DNA of 64,000 nt from an uncultured Campylobacter sp. (GCF_963518785.1 NZ_CAUQKJ010000004.1:62001-126000), one strand, 5' to 3'; shown: positions 1-7,991, counted from the stretch's first letter. Made by a program: numbers and translations. The notes: generated from the sequence alone by a model not told the origin.

Positions 1-22
1 TATTCGTATCTAAAACGATCAT
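1..22 (-). CDS. vapC: VapC-like PIN-domain toxin, N-terminus only
   Basis: Only the first seven codons lie in the window; read on the minus strand they give MIVLDTN, the usual beginning of PIN-domain toxins, where the Asp is the first metal ligand of the nuclease. The ATG overlaps the stop codon of the upstream antitoxin gene in an ATGA arrangement, the usual translational coupling of toxin-antitoxin pairs. VapC toxins cut tRNA or rRNA. The call rests on this short start and the antitoxin next door; the rest of the gene is outside the window. Confidence 0.6.
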
Positions 23-285
23 TTATCGAATCCAAACTCTCGTTCGCTCGGGATCTGTTTGCCACGCTTGATCTCAGCGTCTTTAAATTTTGCCAGCGTC
101 GCAAGCAATCCATCCCACTCGCCGCTACGTTTGGGGATGCTAAGCGTTATTTCGGTATCGCTAAGCTCTTTTATCGCAAGCTCCTTAACGCCCTCCAAAT
201 TTAGATATTTCGGGATACGAAGCGCTAAGGAGTTGCCGCTTTTAAATACTTTTAAAGTTTTGTCGTTAGCTGCTTTGACTTTCAT
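19..285 (-). CDS. vapB: AbrB/MazE/VapB-family antitoxin
   Basis: An 88-residue protein with an N-terminal swapped-hairpin AbrB domain: residues ~10-30 hold the FKSGNSLALRIPK pattern typical of VapB/MazE antitoxins, which bind their own promoter. The C-terminal ~35 residues are charged and would neutralise the toxin. A good ribosome site (AAGGAG) lies 6-7 nt before the ATG. The stop overlaps the start of a PIN-domain toxin. Such pairs are normally autorepressed. Antitoxin identity is clear; whether it is chromosomal-stable or mobile cannot be said. Confidence 0.8.
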   Translation of the reverse strand: MKVKAANDKTLKVFKSGNSLALRIPKYLNLEGVKELAIKELSDTEITLSIPKRSGEWDGLLATLAKFKDAEIKRGKQIPSEREFGFDK

Positions 286-348
286 CTATGCTCCTTTTAT
301 TTATTGATTTTAGAATATAAATTTTTAAAATTCCGACCTAAAATCCCG

Positions 349-1146
349 CTACTGCTTGTATTCAAACTCCTCGCTCGGAAAGCTCTCCTCCTTGACTTCG
401 CGCGCGTATTCGCGCACCGCGCCTTTTACCAGCTCGGCGCCGTCTAAATAGCGCTTAACGAATTTCGGCCGAAACTCCGTAAAAAATCCGCACATATCGC
501 TCCACACGAGCACCTGTCCATCTATGCCGGCACCCGCGCCGATGCCGATGACCGGCACGTCGGTGCCGAGCGATACTTGATTTGCGACTGCAGAAATCGT
601 CCCCTCCACCAGCAGCAGCACCGCACCCGCCTCTGCAAGCGCTCTGGCGTCGCTTAAGACCTCGCGCGCACCCTCCTCACCGCGCCCGCTTACCTTGTAG
701 CCGCCCGTAAAGCGCGAAAACTGCGGCTTTAGCCCGATGTGGCTCATCACGGCGATACCGTTTCGATTAAGCATCGCCACGGTATCTGCCATATGAGCGC
801 CGCCTTCGATTTTGACGGCGTCGCAGCCGGTACTCTCATAGACTTTGGCGCAGTTTTGCAGCGCGAGTTCGGGCGTCGCGCACGAGCAAAACGGCATGTC
901 CACGACCATATACGCCCGCTTTAGCCCCCGTCTTACGGCGCACGCATGATAGATCATCTGCTCTACGCTTGCGCCCAGGGTCTCGGAGTGCCCGCCAAAG
1001 CTCATATTTAGGCTGTCGCCTACGAGTACCATATCGACCTCGTCGTCGAAAATTTTAGCAAAAAGCGCGTCATAGGCGGTGATCATCACGATCTTTTCGC
1101 CGGATTTTTTCATCTCGTATAATTTAGAAAGCGTAATTTTTGACAT
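349..1146 (-). CDS. panB: 3-methyl-2-oxobutanoate hydroxymethyltransferase
   Basis: PanB transfers a hydroxymethyl group from 5,10-methylene-THF to alpha-ketoisovalerate, giving ketopantoate, the first committed step of pantothenate (and CoA) synthesis in the cytosol. The 265-residue length is normal. Family motifs are visible: VLVGDSLNM with the Mg ligand Asp44, VVDMPF near residue 83, VKIEGG near 113, and the VEGT/GIGAGAGIDGQVLV region of the TIM barrel. The ATG follows an AAAGGGG ribosome site. It stands alone between the antitoxin gene and tmRNA; panC and panD are not in the window. CoaBC, a later step of the same pathway, is at 41843-43024. Confidence 0.95.
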   Translation of the reverse strand: MSKITLSKLYEMKKSGEKIVMITAYDALFAKIFDDEVDMVLVGDSLNMSFGGHSETLGASVEQMIYHACAVRRGLKRAYMVVDMPFCSCATPELALQNCAKVYESTGCDAVKIEGGAHMADTVAMLNRNGIAVMSHIGLKPQFSRFTGGYKVSGRGEEGAREVLSDARALAEAGAVLLLVEGTISAVANQVSLGTDVPVIGIGAGAGIDGQVLVWSDMCGFFTEFRPKFVKRYLDGAELVKGAVREYAREVKEESFPSEEFEYKQ

Positions 1147-1199
1147 TTTGACCCCTTTGCTCGGTTAAAATTTCGATGCAATTTTAACATAAGCCGAAT

Positions 1200-1228
1200 T
1201 TGACATTTATAAAATTTTGAAGTAAAAT
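1200..1228 (+). promoter_or_regulatory. Sigma-70 promoter of ssrA
   Basis: TTGACA (1200-1205), a 17-bp spacer and TAAAAT (1223-1228) lie directly before the tmRNA gene, whose mature 5' end is at 1245. Spacing and sequence match the general sigma-70 consensus. Campylobacter promoters usually have a weak -35, so the full -35 fits a strongly expressed stable RNA. Confidence 0.65.
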
Positions 1229-1244
1229 GCGCGCGCATTCTTTC

Positions 1245-1606
1245 GGGGGTGACTTGGCTTCGACGGGAACGGATGGGTCAAGGCTGCATGTCGCTTTGGA
1301 TACAGCGTATAAAATCCAAACTAAATTTAAACGCAAACAACGTTAAATTTGCTCCTGCTTACGCTAAAGCTGCGTAAGTCCAGTCGAGCCCTGCTCTGCG
1401 CCGATACTATCTAAGCGCGGCTGCGGGTAATCTGCGATAGCGTAGCTCTGCGGCGTGACGAGCCGTAGGGTGAAATCCTAGTCTTTGCGCCGGCGGGTCG
1501 TTTTGGAAAGTGAGCGAGCCTGCGCGAGAACTTCACTTTTGCTAAACATGTAGAGGCTTTGGTCGTTTATTTTCGGACTGCGGTTCAATCCCGCACACCT
1601 CCACCA
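1245..1606 (+). ncRNA. ssrA: tmRNA
   Basis: Transfer-messenger RNA rescues ribosomes stalled on broken mRNAs and tags the nascent peptide for proteolysis. The 5' GGGGGTG pairs with CACCTCC just before the encoded ACCA at 1603-1606, forming the tRNA-like acceptor stem, and a T-arm with GGTTCAATCCC precedes it. The resume reading frame at 1333-1377 encodes ANNVKFAPAYAKAA followed by TAA, the tag I know from C. jejuni. One-piece type, about 362 nt. It is read away from panB, with its own promoter. Confidence 0.97.
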
Positions 1607-1718
1607 ATTAAGCTATTTTTAAGTTCCAATCACTTCTTTTTACTTCTCTTCAATTCCCGTATATAGGTGCTTATCTTATATTTCGATTATTTTTCTCTCC
1701 TTTTATTTTTGTTTGTAG

Positions 1719-1724
1719 TATAAT
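1719..1724 (+). promoter_or_regulatory. Probable -10 box for the immunity-like genes
   Basis: TATAAT at 1719-1724, preceded by TAG, lies in AT-rich DNA about 120 bp before the ATG of the first gene of the 1842-3094 group. No convincing -35 is seen, as is usual in Campylobacter. The leader between it and the gene contains one good ribosome site (AAAAGGAGCG) just before the ATG. Confidence 0.4.
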
Positions 1725-1841
1725 TACTTCTGAAAAAATAGAGGTTTTATTAGGAGCTTTTTTCGCATTATGGGTTTTTGTAAAAAAGACGATATAGAAA
1801 AATGGCAATGGCAATAATCTTATACTTAAAAGGAGCGAATT

Positions 1842-2186
1842 ATGTTGTTTACAGATGAGGATTTTGTAAATATAGTGCCGCAGGATCTGCTAGAGCGCGG
1901 CATACGCCTAAGAGAGGAGCTCGGATTTTATGAAATAGCTTGGAAATTTGACGATGTAATGGAGGTGCTAAAAATCACAAGAGGCAAAGGTATGATTATC
2001 CTAGGAGGAGAAGTATATCGCCTAAGCGGTAATAAGCCCATAATCACATGCGACAGCTGGTATACAAACAAGGGGAATGACAATGCATTCGAAGTGGCGA
2101 TCGAATATATCACTAAGTATCGCACTAGAAACGGAGATGATTTTATATATTATCCAGCCATTGGCCCCGGGCGGATGTCCAAATGA
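1842..2186 (+). CDS. Imm40-like immunity protein
   Basis: A 114-residue cytosolic protein. The sequence (MLFTDEDFVN at the start, then GFYEIAWKFDDVMEVL, MIILGGEVYRL and a ...AIEYITKY helix) resembles Imm40-type immunity proteins of polymorphic toxin systems as I recall them; I could not run a profile search. Such proteins bind and block toxins delivered by neighbouring cells. No toxin is seen here, so it would be an orphan. The last ~10 residues (after DDFIYYPAIGPG) may come from a frameshift, because the next frame continues with coding-like sequence. AAAAGGAG precedes the ATG. Confidence 0.55.
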   Translation: MLFTDEDFVNIVPQDLLERGIRLREELGFYEIAWKFDDVMEVLKITRGKGMIILGGEVYRLSGNKPIITCDSWYTNKGNDNAFEVAIEYITKYRTRNGDDFIYYPAIGPGRMSK

Positions 2187-2331
2187 AAATTTTAATTGGA
2201 TTGTGTATAGGAAATTTCATAAAAGCATAGAGGGCGCATTTAAGCAGGTCGAATTTGAATTCGACGTAAAAAGAGGATTGGAAAAGGTGTTAAATTTAGA
2301 AAGGAATAAGGAAAAATACTATGAAATTTAA
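2185..2331 (+). pseudogene. Coding remnant after the Imm40-like gene
   Basis: In the frame next to that of the Imm40-like gene, about 48 codons look coding (NFNWIVYRKFHKSIEGAF followed by a charged helix ending KYYEI) and end in a TAA that overlaps the next ATG at 2321. No convincing start codon with a ribosome site precedes them. Either the upstream gene is frameshifted near the G-rich run at 2165-2175 and this is its true C-terminus, or it is the remains of a separate small gene. Function unknown. Confidence 0.4.
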
Positions 2332-2762
2332 AATTTTAGAACCAAAGCTTTATGAAAAATATAAGGATATGGTTATAGAAGCGTGAGGACGAAAGGGTAA
2401 ATACAGCATTGATGGCTAAAATAGATATTTTATTAAATTCGATAAATTTTGCTAAAGATATAAGCGCGATAAAAAGCGACTTAGCAAAGATAGGCTTTAA
2501 TAGCGAATCGGAGCTTGTAACAATAACTAAAAATACTATTGTAAACATCTTAAATAGGGTCATCGATAAAGAAATTTCATATGATCTCCTTGAGGAATGG
2601 GCAAATTTAATAGAGTGTCGCGAGGATATAGGATATGAGGATGAAATTTTGCAAGAGATCATATTTGAGCTGGCAAACCCTTGTCTTTATGGAGAGATAG
2701 ACGAAGAAAAGATTTGTATGATTTTAGATGAAATTAAATACGGGCGGAGCGAGACCGAATAA
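2321..2762 (+). pseudogene. Frameshifted immunity-like gene
   Basis: Reading starts at ATG 2321 (overlapping the stop of the preceding frame) and gives 21 residues, ending KYKDMVIEA, before a TGA at 2384. Dropping one base there joins it to the long frame that continues EDERVNTALMAKIDILL and runs to 2762, giving about 145 residues of acidic, helical protein. The sensible join and the overlapping start suggest one gene broken by a single-base insertion. A shorter product could begin at TTG 2409 or ATG 2412, but there is no ribosome site for them. I do not recognise the family; the setting suggests an immunity protein. Confidence 0.5.
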
Positions 2763-2785
2763 TACTAGAGAAAAATATTGATATT

Positions 2786-3094
2786 GTGGGCGAGAGGGCA
2801 ATTTTATTGATGGCGCTAGGTTCATTGCAGGCATTGGAACATAAAGCGATTACCATAGATGAAAGCCAAAGAATTTTGTTTTCACCCTATATCTCAACGT
2901 ATTTGGAAAAAAATAAGGTTAATGAACACATTATAGATATAATAATCGAGTGCTGCGAATTGGAGGATATTTTTGAGCTAATTCCTGCAAAATATATGGA
3001 AACCCTGCAAACATTACAGAATAGAATAATAGAAATTTTAAAGCAATACGATGAAGAATCCAGAAAAAGATGGGTAATCATAGATGAAGAATAG
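2786..3094 (+). CDS. Small helical protein, possibly DUF3969
   Basis: A 102-residue acidic, helical protein with a GTG as the first possible start; the frame is open further upstream without an ATG, and no clear ribosome site is seen, so the start is uncertain. The central part (SLQALEHKAITIDESQRIL then FSPYISTYLEK) recalls the DUF3969 family, often found in immunity gene clusters; this is from memory only. It follows the frameshifted gene by 24 nt and probably belongs to the same small operon. Confidence 0.5.
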   Translation: MGERAILLMALGSLQALEHKAITIDESQRILFSPYISTYLEKNKVNEHIIDIIIECCELEDIFELIPAKYMETLQTLQNRIIEILKQYDEESRKRWVIIDEE

Positions 3095-3502
3095 TTTTCA
3101 TGACTTCCGTCTTTGCGAGCAGGCGAGCGGGTAAATAAAATTTGACTCAAGAAAAGTTAAAAACTTTCAAAGGAATTTTAGCTTATCTTGACCTTTAAAA
3201 TTTTAACGTCACGACAGAAACTCTGTGTAAATTTAAGTCCTTTCAATACTTAATTAGCGTTATTGATAAAATTGGTGTATGATAAATCACAAATTTTAGA
3301 CGAATCGGCAAAATTTTACAATTTAAAGAGCTTGATGTGCTACCTTATACTTGATGATTTTATTGATTTTAAACTATTAGTTTGAAAAATAAATTAGTAG
3401 ATAAAATCCTCTGATTTAGATAAAACACATTTTTATTATACCGCAATGAAGGCAGGAGCAAAATTTTAAAGTCATGATGCTGTGATATAAATTTAAAGAT
3501 AT
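3095..3502. other. Intergenic region with no recognised content
   Basis: About 400 bp between the immunity-like genes and the tRNAs. AT-rich, with stop codons in all frames. I see no terminator hairpin, RNA gene or repeat that I can support. Confidence 0.5.
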
Positions 3503-3577
<75 letters not shown>

Positions 3578-3617
3578 ATAAAAAAACGCGAATAAATTTA
3601 AAATACATTCGCAGAAG

Positions 3618-3692
3618 TGGATGGGGTAGGAGGATTCGAACCTCCGAATGATTGGACCAAAACCAATTGCCTTGCCGCTTGGCTATACCCCA
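3618..3692 (-). tRNA. tRNA-Gln (TTG)
   Basis: The minus strand gives a 75-nt tRNA with anticodon TTG (stem ATTGG/CCAAT), a T-arm with GGTTCGAATCC, and an acceptor stem TGGGGTA/TACCCCA followed by an encoded TCCA. It is the first gene of a two-tRNA unit with tRNA-fMet. As I recall, Campylobacter charges this tRNA indirectly, through Glu and GatCAB. Confidence 0.95.
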
Positions 3693-3708
3693 AAGTTATG
3701 AAAATAAA

Positions 3709-3737
3709 ATTATACATAAATATTTATACAATGTCAA
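3709..3737 (-). promoter_or_regulatory. Consensus promoter of the tRNA-Gln/fMet unit
   Basis: On the minus strand TTGACA (3732-3737) and TATAAT (3709-3714) are separated by exactly 17 bp, 16 bp before the tRNA-Gln gene. Both hexamers match the sigma-70 consensus perfectly. Confidence 0.75.
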
Positions 3738-3821
3738 TACTACTTTGTACGAATTTTTTAGGTTTTAATGAGCGAAAAATTTTAGAAACAATATAATAAT
3801 ATTACAAAGTAATATTTAATC

Positions 3822-3857
3822 TATAAAATAAAAAAGCCCTAGCTAAATGCTAGGGCT
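3822..3857 (-). terminator. Rho-independent terminator of the pilin gene
   Basis: On the minus strand, AGCCCTAGC and GCTAGGGCT form a perfect 9-bp stem around a 5-nt loop (3835-3857), followed by a run of T residues. It begins about 28 bp after the pilin stop codon. This is the clearest terminator in the window. Confidence 0.9.
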
Positions 3858-3885
3858 CAAAATCAATAATATTTACAACTATTTA

Positions 3886-4314
3886 TTAATTATAAATTAC
3901 ACCCTTACCACCAAATTTGAGCTTTTTACTAGTTCCGATTTGATCAGAAACTTGCTTTAAGCCAGGCATATTCCACACCTCTTTGCAAAGTCCAGTATCA
4001 TTATGAACTTCTGCTGTAATAGTACCATTTGCACCATCTATATCGGTAGCAGTAGTCTTTACTTCAAAACAATTAGAACCTTTTGCCATTACAGGATTCG
4101 CAACATTTGACATCTCTTTATAAGTTGTACTAAAGTTGCCTTGTGAAGTATAATAAGCACCCAAATCGCTTACCAATGTTTGAATATTTGTAGCTGCTTT
4201 AGAAACCTCAGCATCATCACGTGTAGCTGCAAGTCTTGGAATAGCAACAGCTGCCAATATACCTAAAATAACGATAACGAAGATCAACTCGATCATAGTA
4301 AAACCTTTTTTCAT
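3886..4314 (-). CDS. Type IV pilin / pseudopilin-like protein
   Basis: The 142-residue protein has a short leader MKKG followed by FTMIELIFVIVILGILAAVA, the class III prepilin signal: cleavage after Gly4, Phe methylation and Glu at mature position 5. The hydrophobic helix anchors it in the inner membrane before assembly into a pilus or pseudopilus. Two Cys in the C-terminal part (SNCFEV, GLCKEV) could form the usual pilin disulphide. It is monocistronic, with a perfect consensus promoter and a strong terminator, so it may be well expressed. The prepilin peptidase that should process it is at 44521-45276. It may serve the competence (type II-like) apparatus or a pilus; I cannot tell which. Confidence 0.85.
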   Translation of the reverse strand: MKKGFTMIELIFVIVILGILAAVAIPRLAATRDDAEVSKAATNIQTLVSDLGAYYTSQGNFSTTYKEMSNVANPVMAKGSNCFEVKTTATDIDGANGTITAEVHNDTGLCKEVWNMPGLKQVSDQIGTSKKLKFGGKGVIYN

Positions 4315-4369
4315 GGTTTACTCCTTAAATAAAATTCATTCCGCATACCTATATGCAAAACTTGACGTA

Positions 4370-4398
4370 ATTATAGAGAAAAATTTAAAAATTGTCAA
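4370..4398 (-). promoter_or_regulatory. Consensus sigma-70 promoter of the pilin gene
   Basis: On the minus strand TTGACA (4393-4398), a 17-bp spacer and TATAAT (4370-4375) precede the pilin ATG by about 55 bp; AAGGAG precedes the ATG. Both hexamers are perfect matches to consensus. Confidence 0.75.
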
Positions 4399-4590
4399 TA
4401 GTTTTTGGCAAATTTTTTACAATTTATTTACAAAGTCCGATTTTGCGGGCATTTCAAAATCAAAATTTTAAACCCATTTGGTCTATTAAGGTATTGTAGC
4501 GGCGCCTCTGCACATTGATACCATAAAAATTATTTGCTTTCATTCTCGTGTGCATCTGATAAACCATATGTCTATTCGAAATACAGGATA

Positions 4591-5841
4591 CTACAGCCCG
4601 TATCTCTTGGTAAGAATTCCATACTCCTCCACGCGTCTATCGCGCAGAAACGGCCACCAGCGGCGCACATTTTCGCATCTTTGCATATCGATGGTTACGA
4701 CTTCACATAGCTCGTCGGTGCTGTTTGCGCGAAATAGCTGTTCGCCCTGCGCACCAAAAACAAAGCTATTGCCCCAAAACCTAATCCCATCTTCGCTACC
4801 GAGCCCATCCACGCGCTGTTTGCTAGGCAATACCTCAAAAGTCTCGCCGTTAAATTTGACGTCTATCGAGATTTTTAGGCTCTTTTGCGCCGCCTCGCCG
4901 CACGTAAGCGGTCCGCAATCCAAATTCGAAGCGCATAAAATTTCACCCTGCGCGCCTCGTCCGCTTGCGGCAAGCGACATTCCGCCCGCACCGCCCGTAT
5001 CTACCGCATGTGCAACCCCATCGCGTCCGCCTTGTATGCGTAAAATTTCATCTCGGACGATCGAAATTTTATCGCGGACCGCCCCACCGTCGCTTGCTCG
5101 CAAAAACCCTCCGCTTGCTACCGAAATTTCATTTCCCCCGGATAAAATTTCATCCGGCGAAGCCTCGCTAAGCGCGGCTTTTTCAAAGCCCACGCGATTT
5201 ACGGCGATTACGGGCAGGGAGTTTGCCACCGCATGCCCGCGTTGCACCGCGACCCAAGCCTCCAGCTGGCGCGCCTTCTCGTCCTCGTCGTCGCCGTCGA
5301 ACCACCCGATCGCGGTCGGATATATGAGTAGCTCGGCACCGCGTAGCGCCATCGCGCGCGCCGCCTCGGGATACCACTGATCCCAGCACACGAGCACGCC
5401 GAGCCGTCCCACGCTCGTATCTATGGGCTCAAAGCCCAGATCGCCCGGCGTGAAATAAAATTTTTCGTAAAACTGCGGATCATCGGGGATATGCATCTTG
5501 CGGTACTTGCCGGCAATCCTGCCGTCGCGCTCGAAGACCACGGCGGTGTTGTGATACAGCCCTGCGGCGCGACGCTCGAAAAGCGAGCTTACCAGCACCA
5601 CGCCAAATCTCTTCGCCACCTCGCTCCACAGCTGCAAATCACGCTCGAAATCCTGTGCATAGTCGAAATTTTCGGTATTTTCGCGCTGGCAAAAATAATG
5701 CGTCTGATGAAGCTCTTGCAAAACGATTAATTGCGCGCCTTTCGCCACTGCACGCGCGATGAGCTCGATACTACGCGCTATCGTGCGCGCTTTAGTACCT
5801 TCAAATTTATGCGAAATCAGCCCAACTTTTAAAATTTTCAT
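4591..5841 (-). CDS. aguB: N-carbamoylputrescine amidase with a large insertion
   Basis: A nitrilase-fold enzyme that hydrolyses N-carbamoylputrescine to putrescine, CO2 and ammonia. The catalytic triad is visible: Glu43 (VLQELH), Lys115 (KYRKMHIPDD) and Cys152 (VCWDQWYPE). The family is ~290 residues long; this one is 416 because about 130 residues (roughly 220-351; DNA about 4789-5184) interrupt the domain after VIAVNRVGF. The insert is rich in Gly, Ala, Ser and Asp, with repeated EI(L/S) steps, and its DNA has AAATTT words 24 or about 58 bp apart. The conserved C-terminus resumes at GIRFWGNSFVF. The gene starts 20 nt after aguA and forms an operon with it. Whether the insert leaves the enzyme active is unknown. 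Confidence 0.9.
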   Translation of the reverse strand: MKILKVGLISHKFEGTKARTIARSIELIARAVAKGAQLIVLQELHQTHYFCQRENTENFDYAQDFERDLQLWSEVAKRFGVVLVSSLFERRAAGLYHNTAVVFERDGRIAGKYRKMHIPDDPQFYEKFYFTPGDLGFEPIDTSVGRLGVLVCWDQWYPEAARAMALRGAELLIYPTAIGWFDGDDEDEKARQLEAWVAVQRGHAVANSLPVIAVNRVGFEKAALSEASPDEILSGGNEISVASGGFLRASDGGAVRDKISIVRDEILRIQGGRDGVAHAVDTGGAGGMSLAASGRGAQGEILCASNLDCGPLTCGEAAQKSLKISIDVKFNGETFEVLPSKQRVDGLGSEDGIRFWGNSFVFGAQGEQLFRANSTDELCEVVTIDMQRCENVRRWWPFLRDRRVEEYGILTKRYGL

Positions 5842-5861
5842 ATTTTTCCTTCGGTCTAAAT

Positions 5862-6854
5862 TTAAAGCCTGAATTTATTCATGCACGAGCAGTGTAGCGA
5901 GCCGTTTTGGCGGATGAAAACGCGCGCGTTTACTCCCACTACTTCGCGATCCGCACACGCCGCACGCAGACGCGACAGCGCCAGCTCGTCCGCCGCGCGG
6001 TTTGGATCGTGCGGATCTGCGGAGTCTGCGTAGGTAGGCACGATGAGCGCGCCGTTTAAAAAGACGAAATTTGCGTAAGTCGCGGGCAGCCTGCGCCCCC
6101 GATAAAAGATCGCGCGCGGGATCGGCAGTTCGATCACGTCGTACCCCAGCGATGAAATTTCATCCTTCATCGCGCTAAGCTCTGCGTAGTGCAGATCGCT
6201 CGGATCGTCGCACGAGCTTATCGCCACGACGCGCGGGCTTAGAAAGCGTGCGAGAGTATCGACGTGACTATCGGTGTCGTCGCCTTTTATGAAGCCGTGC
6301 CCCAGCCAGATTATGTTTTTTAGTCCGAAAATTTCACGCAGCCGCGCGTCCAGCTTGGCCTTGCTTAGGGAGTTGCGATTTTCGTTCAGCAAACACGCGC
6401 TAGTAGTTAGCATCGTGCCCGCGCCGTCAAAATCGACGCTACCGCCTTCTAAGATCAGATCCACGTCTCGCAGCGGACGGGCGCTCGCGGCGTAAAGTTT
6501 GGAATTTAACGCGTCGTCCTTAGCGCTTGCGAACTTGCCCCCCCAGGCATTGAAACGAAAATTTAGCCCCGTGATTTTACCGCCCTCCTCTACGTCGATC
6601 GCGCCGTAATCGCGGATCCACGTATCGTCGGTATCGATTTGCGCGAAGCTCGCGTTTGCTAAGCCGCCGCAAATTTGCTCAAAATCCTCGCGGCTCGGCG
6701 CGATCGCGACGACCGGCTCAAACCTCGCTGCGACGGCGATAAAGTCGCGATAAGCCGCCCGTATCTCGCCTAAATACGGCGCCCAGTCGGTGTCCGCGTG
6801 CGGCAAAGACACCAAAAGCGCCTCTTGCTCTTCCCATTCGGCGAATGCTCTCAT
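5862..6854 (-). CDS. aguA: Agmatine deiminase
   Basis: Converts agmatine to N-carbamoylputrescine and ammonia, the substrate of AguB encoded just downstream, so the pair makes putrescine from arginine-derived agmatine. The 330-residue length suits the peptidyl-arginine-deiminase (guanidino-modifying) family. Visible motifs: DTDDTWIRDYG near residue 93, the LEGGSVDFDG segment, GDDTDSHVDTLARF with the catalytic His, and NGSLHCSCMN near the C-terminus with the nucleophilic Cys. The start follows a GGAGC ribosome site. No arginine decarboxylase gene is in the window. Confidence 0.93.
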   Translation of the reverse strand: MRAFAEWEEQEALLVSLPHADTDWAPYLGEIRAAYRDFIAVAARFEPVVAIAPSREDFEQICGGLANASFAQIDTDDTWIRDYGAIDVEEGGKITGLNFRFNAWGGKFASAKDDALNSKLYAASARPLRDVDLILEGGSVDFDGAGTMLTTSACLLNENRNSLSKAKLDARLREIFGLKNIIWLGHGFIKGDDTDSHVDTLARFLSPRVVAISSCDDPSDLHYAELSAMKDEISSLGYDVIELPIPRAIFYRGRRLPATYANFVFLNGALIVPTYADSADPHDPNRAADELALSRLRAACADREVVGVNARVFIRQNGSLHCSCMNKFRL

Positions 6855-6907
6855 TTTTGCTCCAAGATTAAAATTTCACGGATTATAGCGAAAAAAATAT
6901 TTGTAGA

Positions 6908-6984
6908 TGGTGCGCCCGGAGGAATTCGAATCCCCGACCTTTTGAACCGCAATCAAATGCTCTATCCAGCTGAGCTACGAGCGC
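6908..6984 (-). tRNA. tRNA-Arg (GCG)
   Basis: A 77-nt tRNA on the minus strand: acceptor GCGCTCG pairs with CGGGCGC, the T-arm contains GGATTCGAATTCC, and CCA is encoded. The anticodon loop TTGCGGT between TTTGA and TCAAA gives anticodon GCG, not the common ACG. A GCG anticodon can read CGC and, by wobble, CGU without inosine. A TATAAT lies at 7015-7020 on the same strand, with no clear -35. Confidence 0.93.
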
Positions 6985-7365
6985 ACGAAATAAACACGAA
7001 ATAAAAGAAACGGGATTATAGCGTTTTTAGCTTAAATTTAGCCAAAAAGGCGATTTAAATTTCGACATGCGATAAATTTCAGCTTCGCATTTTTGTGTTT
7101 GCCAGATCGCGACGCCTAGTTTTTCGTTTAAATTCCAACGTGCAAGAATTTTAGCCTGCTCAAATTTATCTTGTATCGCGCTGAAATTTAACTTGCTTAA
7201 GGATTGCATTTTGGAATTTAAAATTTATCTTACTTAAAATTCCGCAAGCCAAATTTAAAATATCCTAAAATTTTACAACTTTGCAGCCCAAATCCCACGC
7301 AAAATAAATAAAATTTATCGCTTTTTAGGTATCATAAGCAAGTAATAATGAACGAAGGAGAGAAA
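6985..7365. other. Intergenic region between tRNA-Arg and a secreted-protein gene
   Basis: Holds the -10 box of tRNA-Arg (7015-7020, minus) and an AT-rich leader for the next gene. A 60-codon minus-strand frame at 7027-7209 has no ribosome site and no recognisable features; I do not call it. Confidence 0.45.
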
Positions 7366-7382
7366 ATGAAGCAAGTATTTTT

Positions 7383-7991
7383 TTGGCGTTTGCGCTGTGG
7401 CTCGGTTTTAGCGGGGCTGTTTTTGCGATGCAAGATACGGAACCAAGCGAGGCGCAAGAGCAAAATTCTGCGGGAGTTAAAATTTTAAGCGACGAGTTTT
7501 ATAAAATGTCCGCCGAAGAGCTCGGTAAGGCATTAAATGATTGTGATGCTTCGCACTTCTATGGAGGATGCGATAAAATTTTCTCACAAGATATCTCGCA
7601 ACTTATTAAAAAGTGCAATATGGGCGACGGTAAATATAGCGCTTGTCAAAGCTTATTAACTATCATTGATAAAAATTGTTTTGAAAAAGATGAGATTGGA
7701 AATGCTTTATCTTGCGACATATCGGGCAATCTGTTAATCAAAATGAATAAATTCCCTATGGGATTAAAAAGATTATCTAGGGCTTGTGAAGTAGGCAAAA
7801 TAGGCGAATCTTGCTTATTTTGCGCATTAACTTACTTTTATCACTCTTTAGACATAGACGAGGTAATTAAATATATGACGATGGCTCGAGATTTGGCATA
7901 CAATAAAGAATATTTGAATGAGATGATCAAAAAGTTAGAAGATTGCAAAGCCGACAAAGAGTGCAATCCCGCGAAATTAGAATTTCAATAG
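7383..7991 (+). CDS. Secreted Cys-rich hypothetical protein, start out of frame
   Basis: The frame encodes a hydrophobic stretch LAFALWLGFSGAVFA, a signal peptide ending in AxA, then about 185 residues with Cys pairs (ALNDCDASHFYGGCDK, KKCNMGD...ACQS and so on) that recall Sel1-like secreted proteins. The expected start, ATG 7366 with ribosome site GAAGGAG, reads MKQVFF but is one base out of frame with the rest; the break lies in a run of seven T at 7378-7384. Eight T would restore MKQVFFLAFALWLGF. So the gene is off in this reading, by mutation, phase variation or a sequencing error. Function unknown. Confidence 0.6.
   Translation: MAFALWLGFSGAVFAMQDTEPSEAQEQNSAGVKILSDEFYKMSAEELGKALNDCDASHFYGGCDKIFSQDISQLIKKCNMGDGKYSACQSLLTIIDKNCFEKDEIGNALSCDISGNLLIKMNKFPMGLKRLSRACEVGKIGESCLFCALTYFYHSLDIDEVIKYMTMARDLAYNKEYLNEMIKKLEDCKADKECNPAKLEFQ

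Noticed and set aside
4550..5380. 276-codon frame opposite aguB
   Set aside because: It is the antisense of a clear enzyme, with no start signal; its length follows from GC-rich codon use.
7027..7209. 60-codon minus frame
   Set aside because: No ribosome site, no recognisable domain, and overlaps the likely tRNA-Arg promoter.
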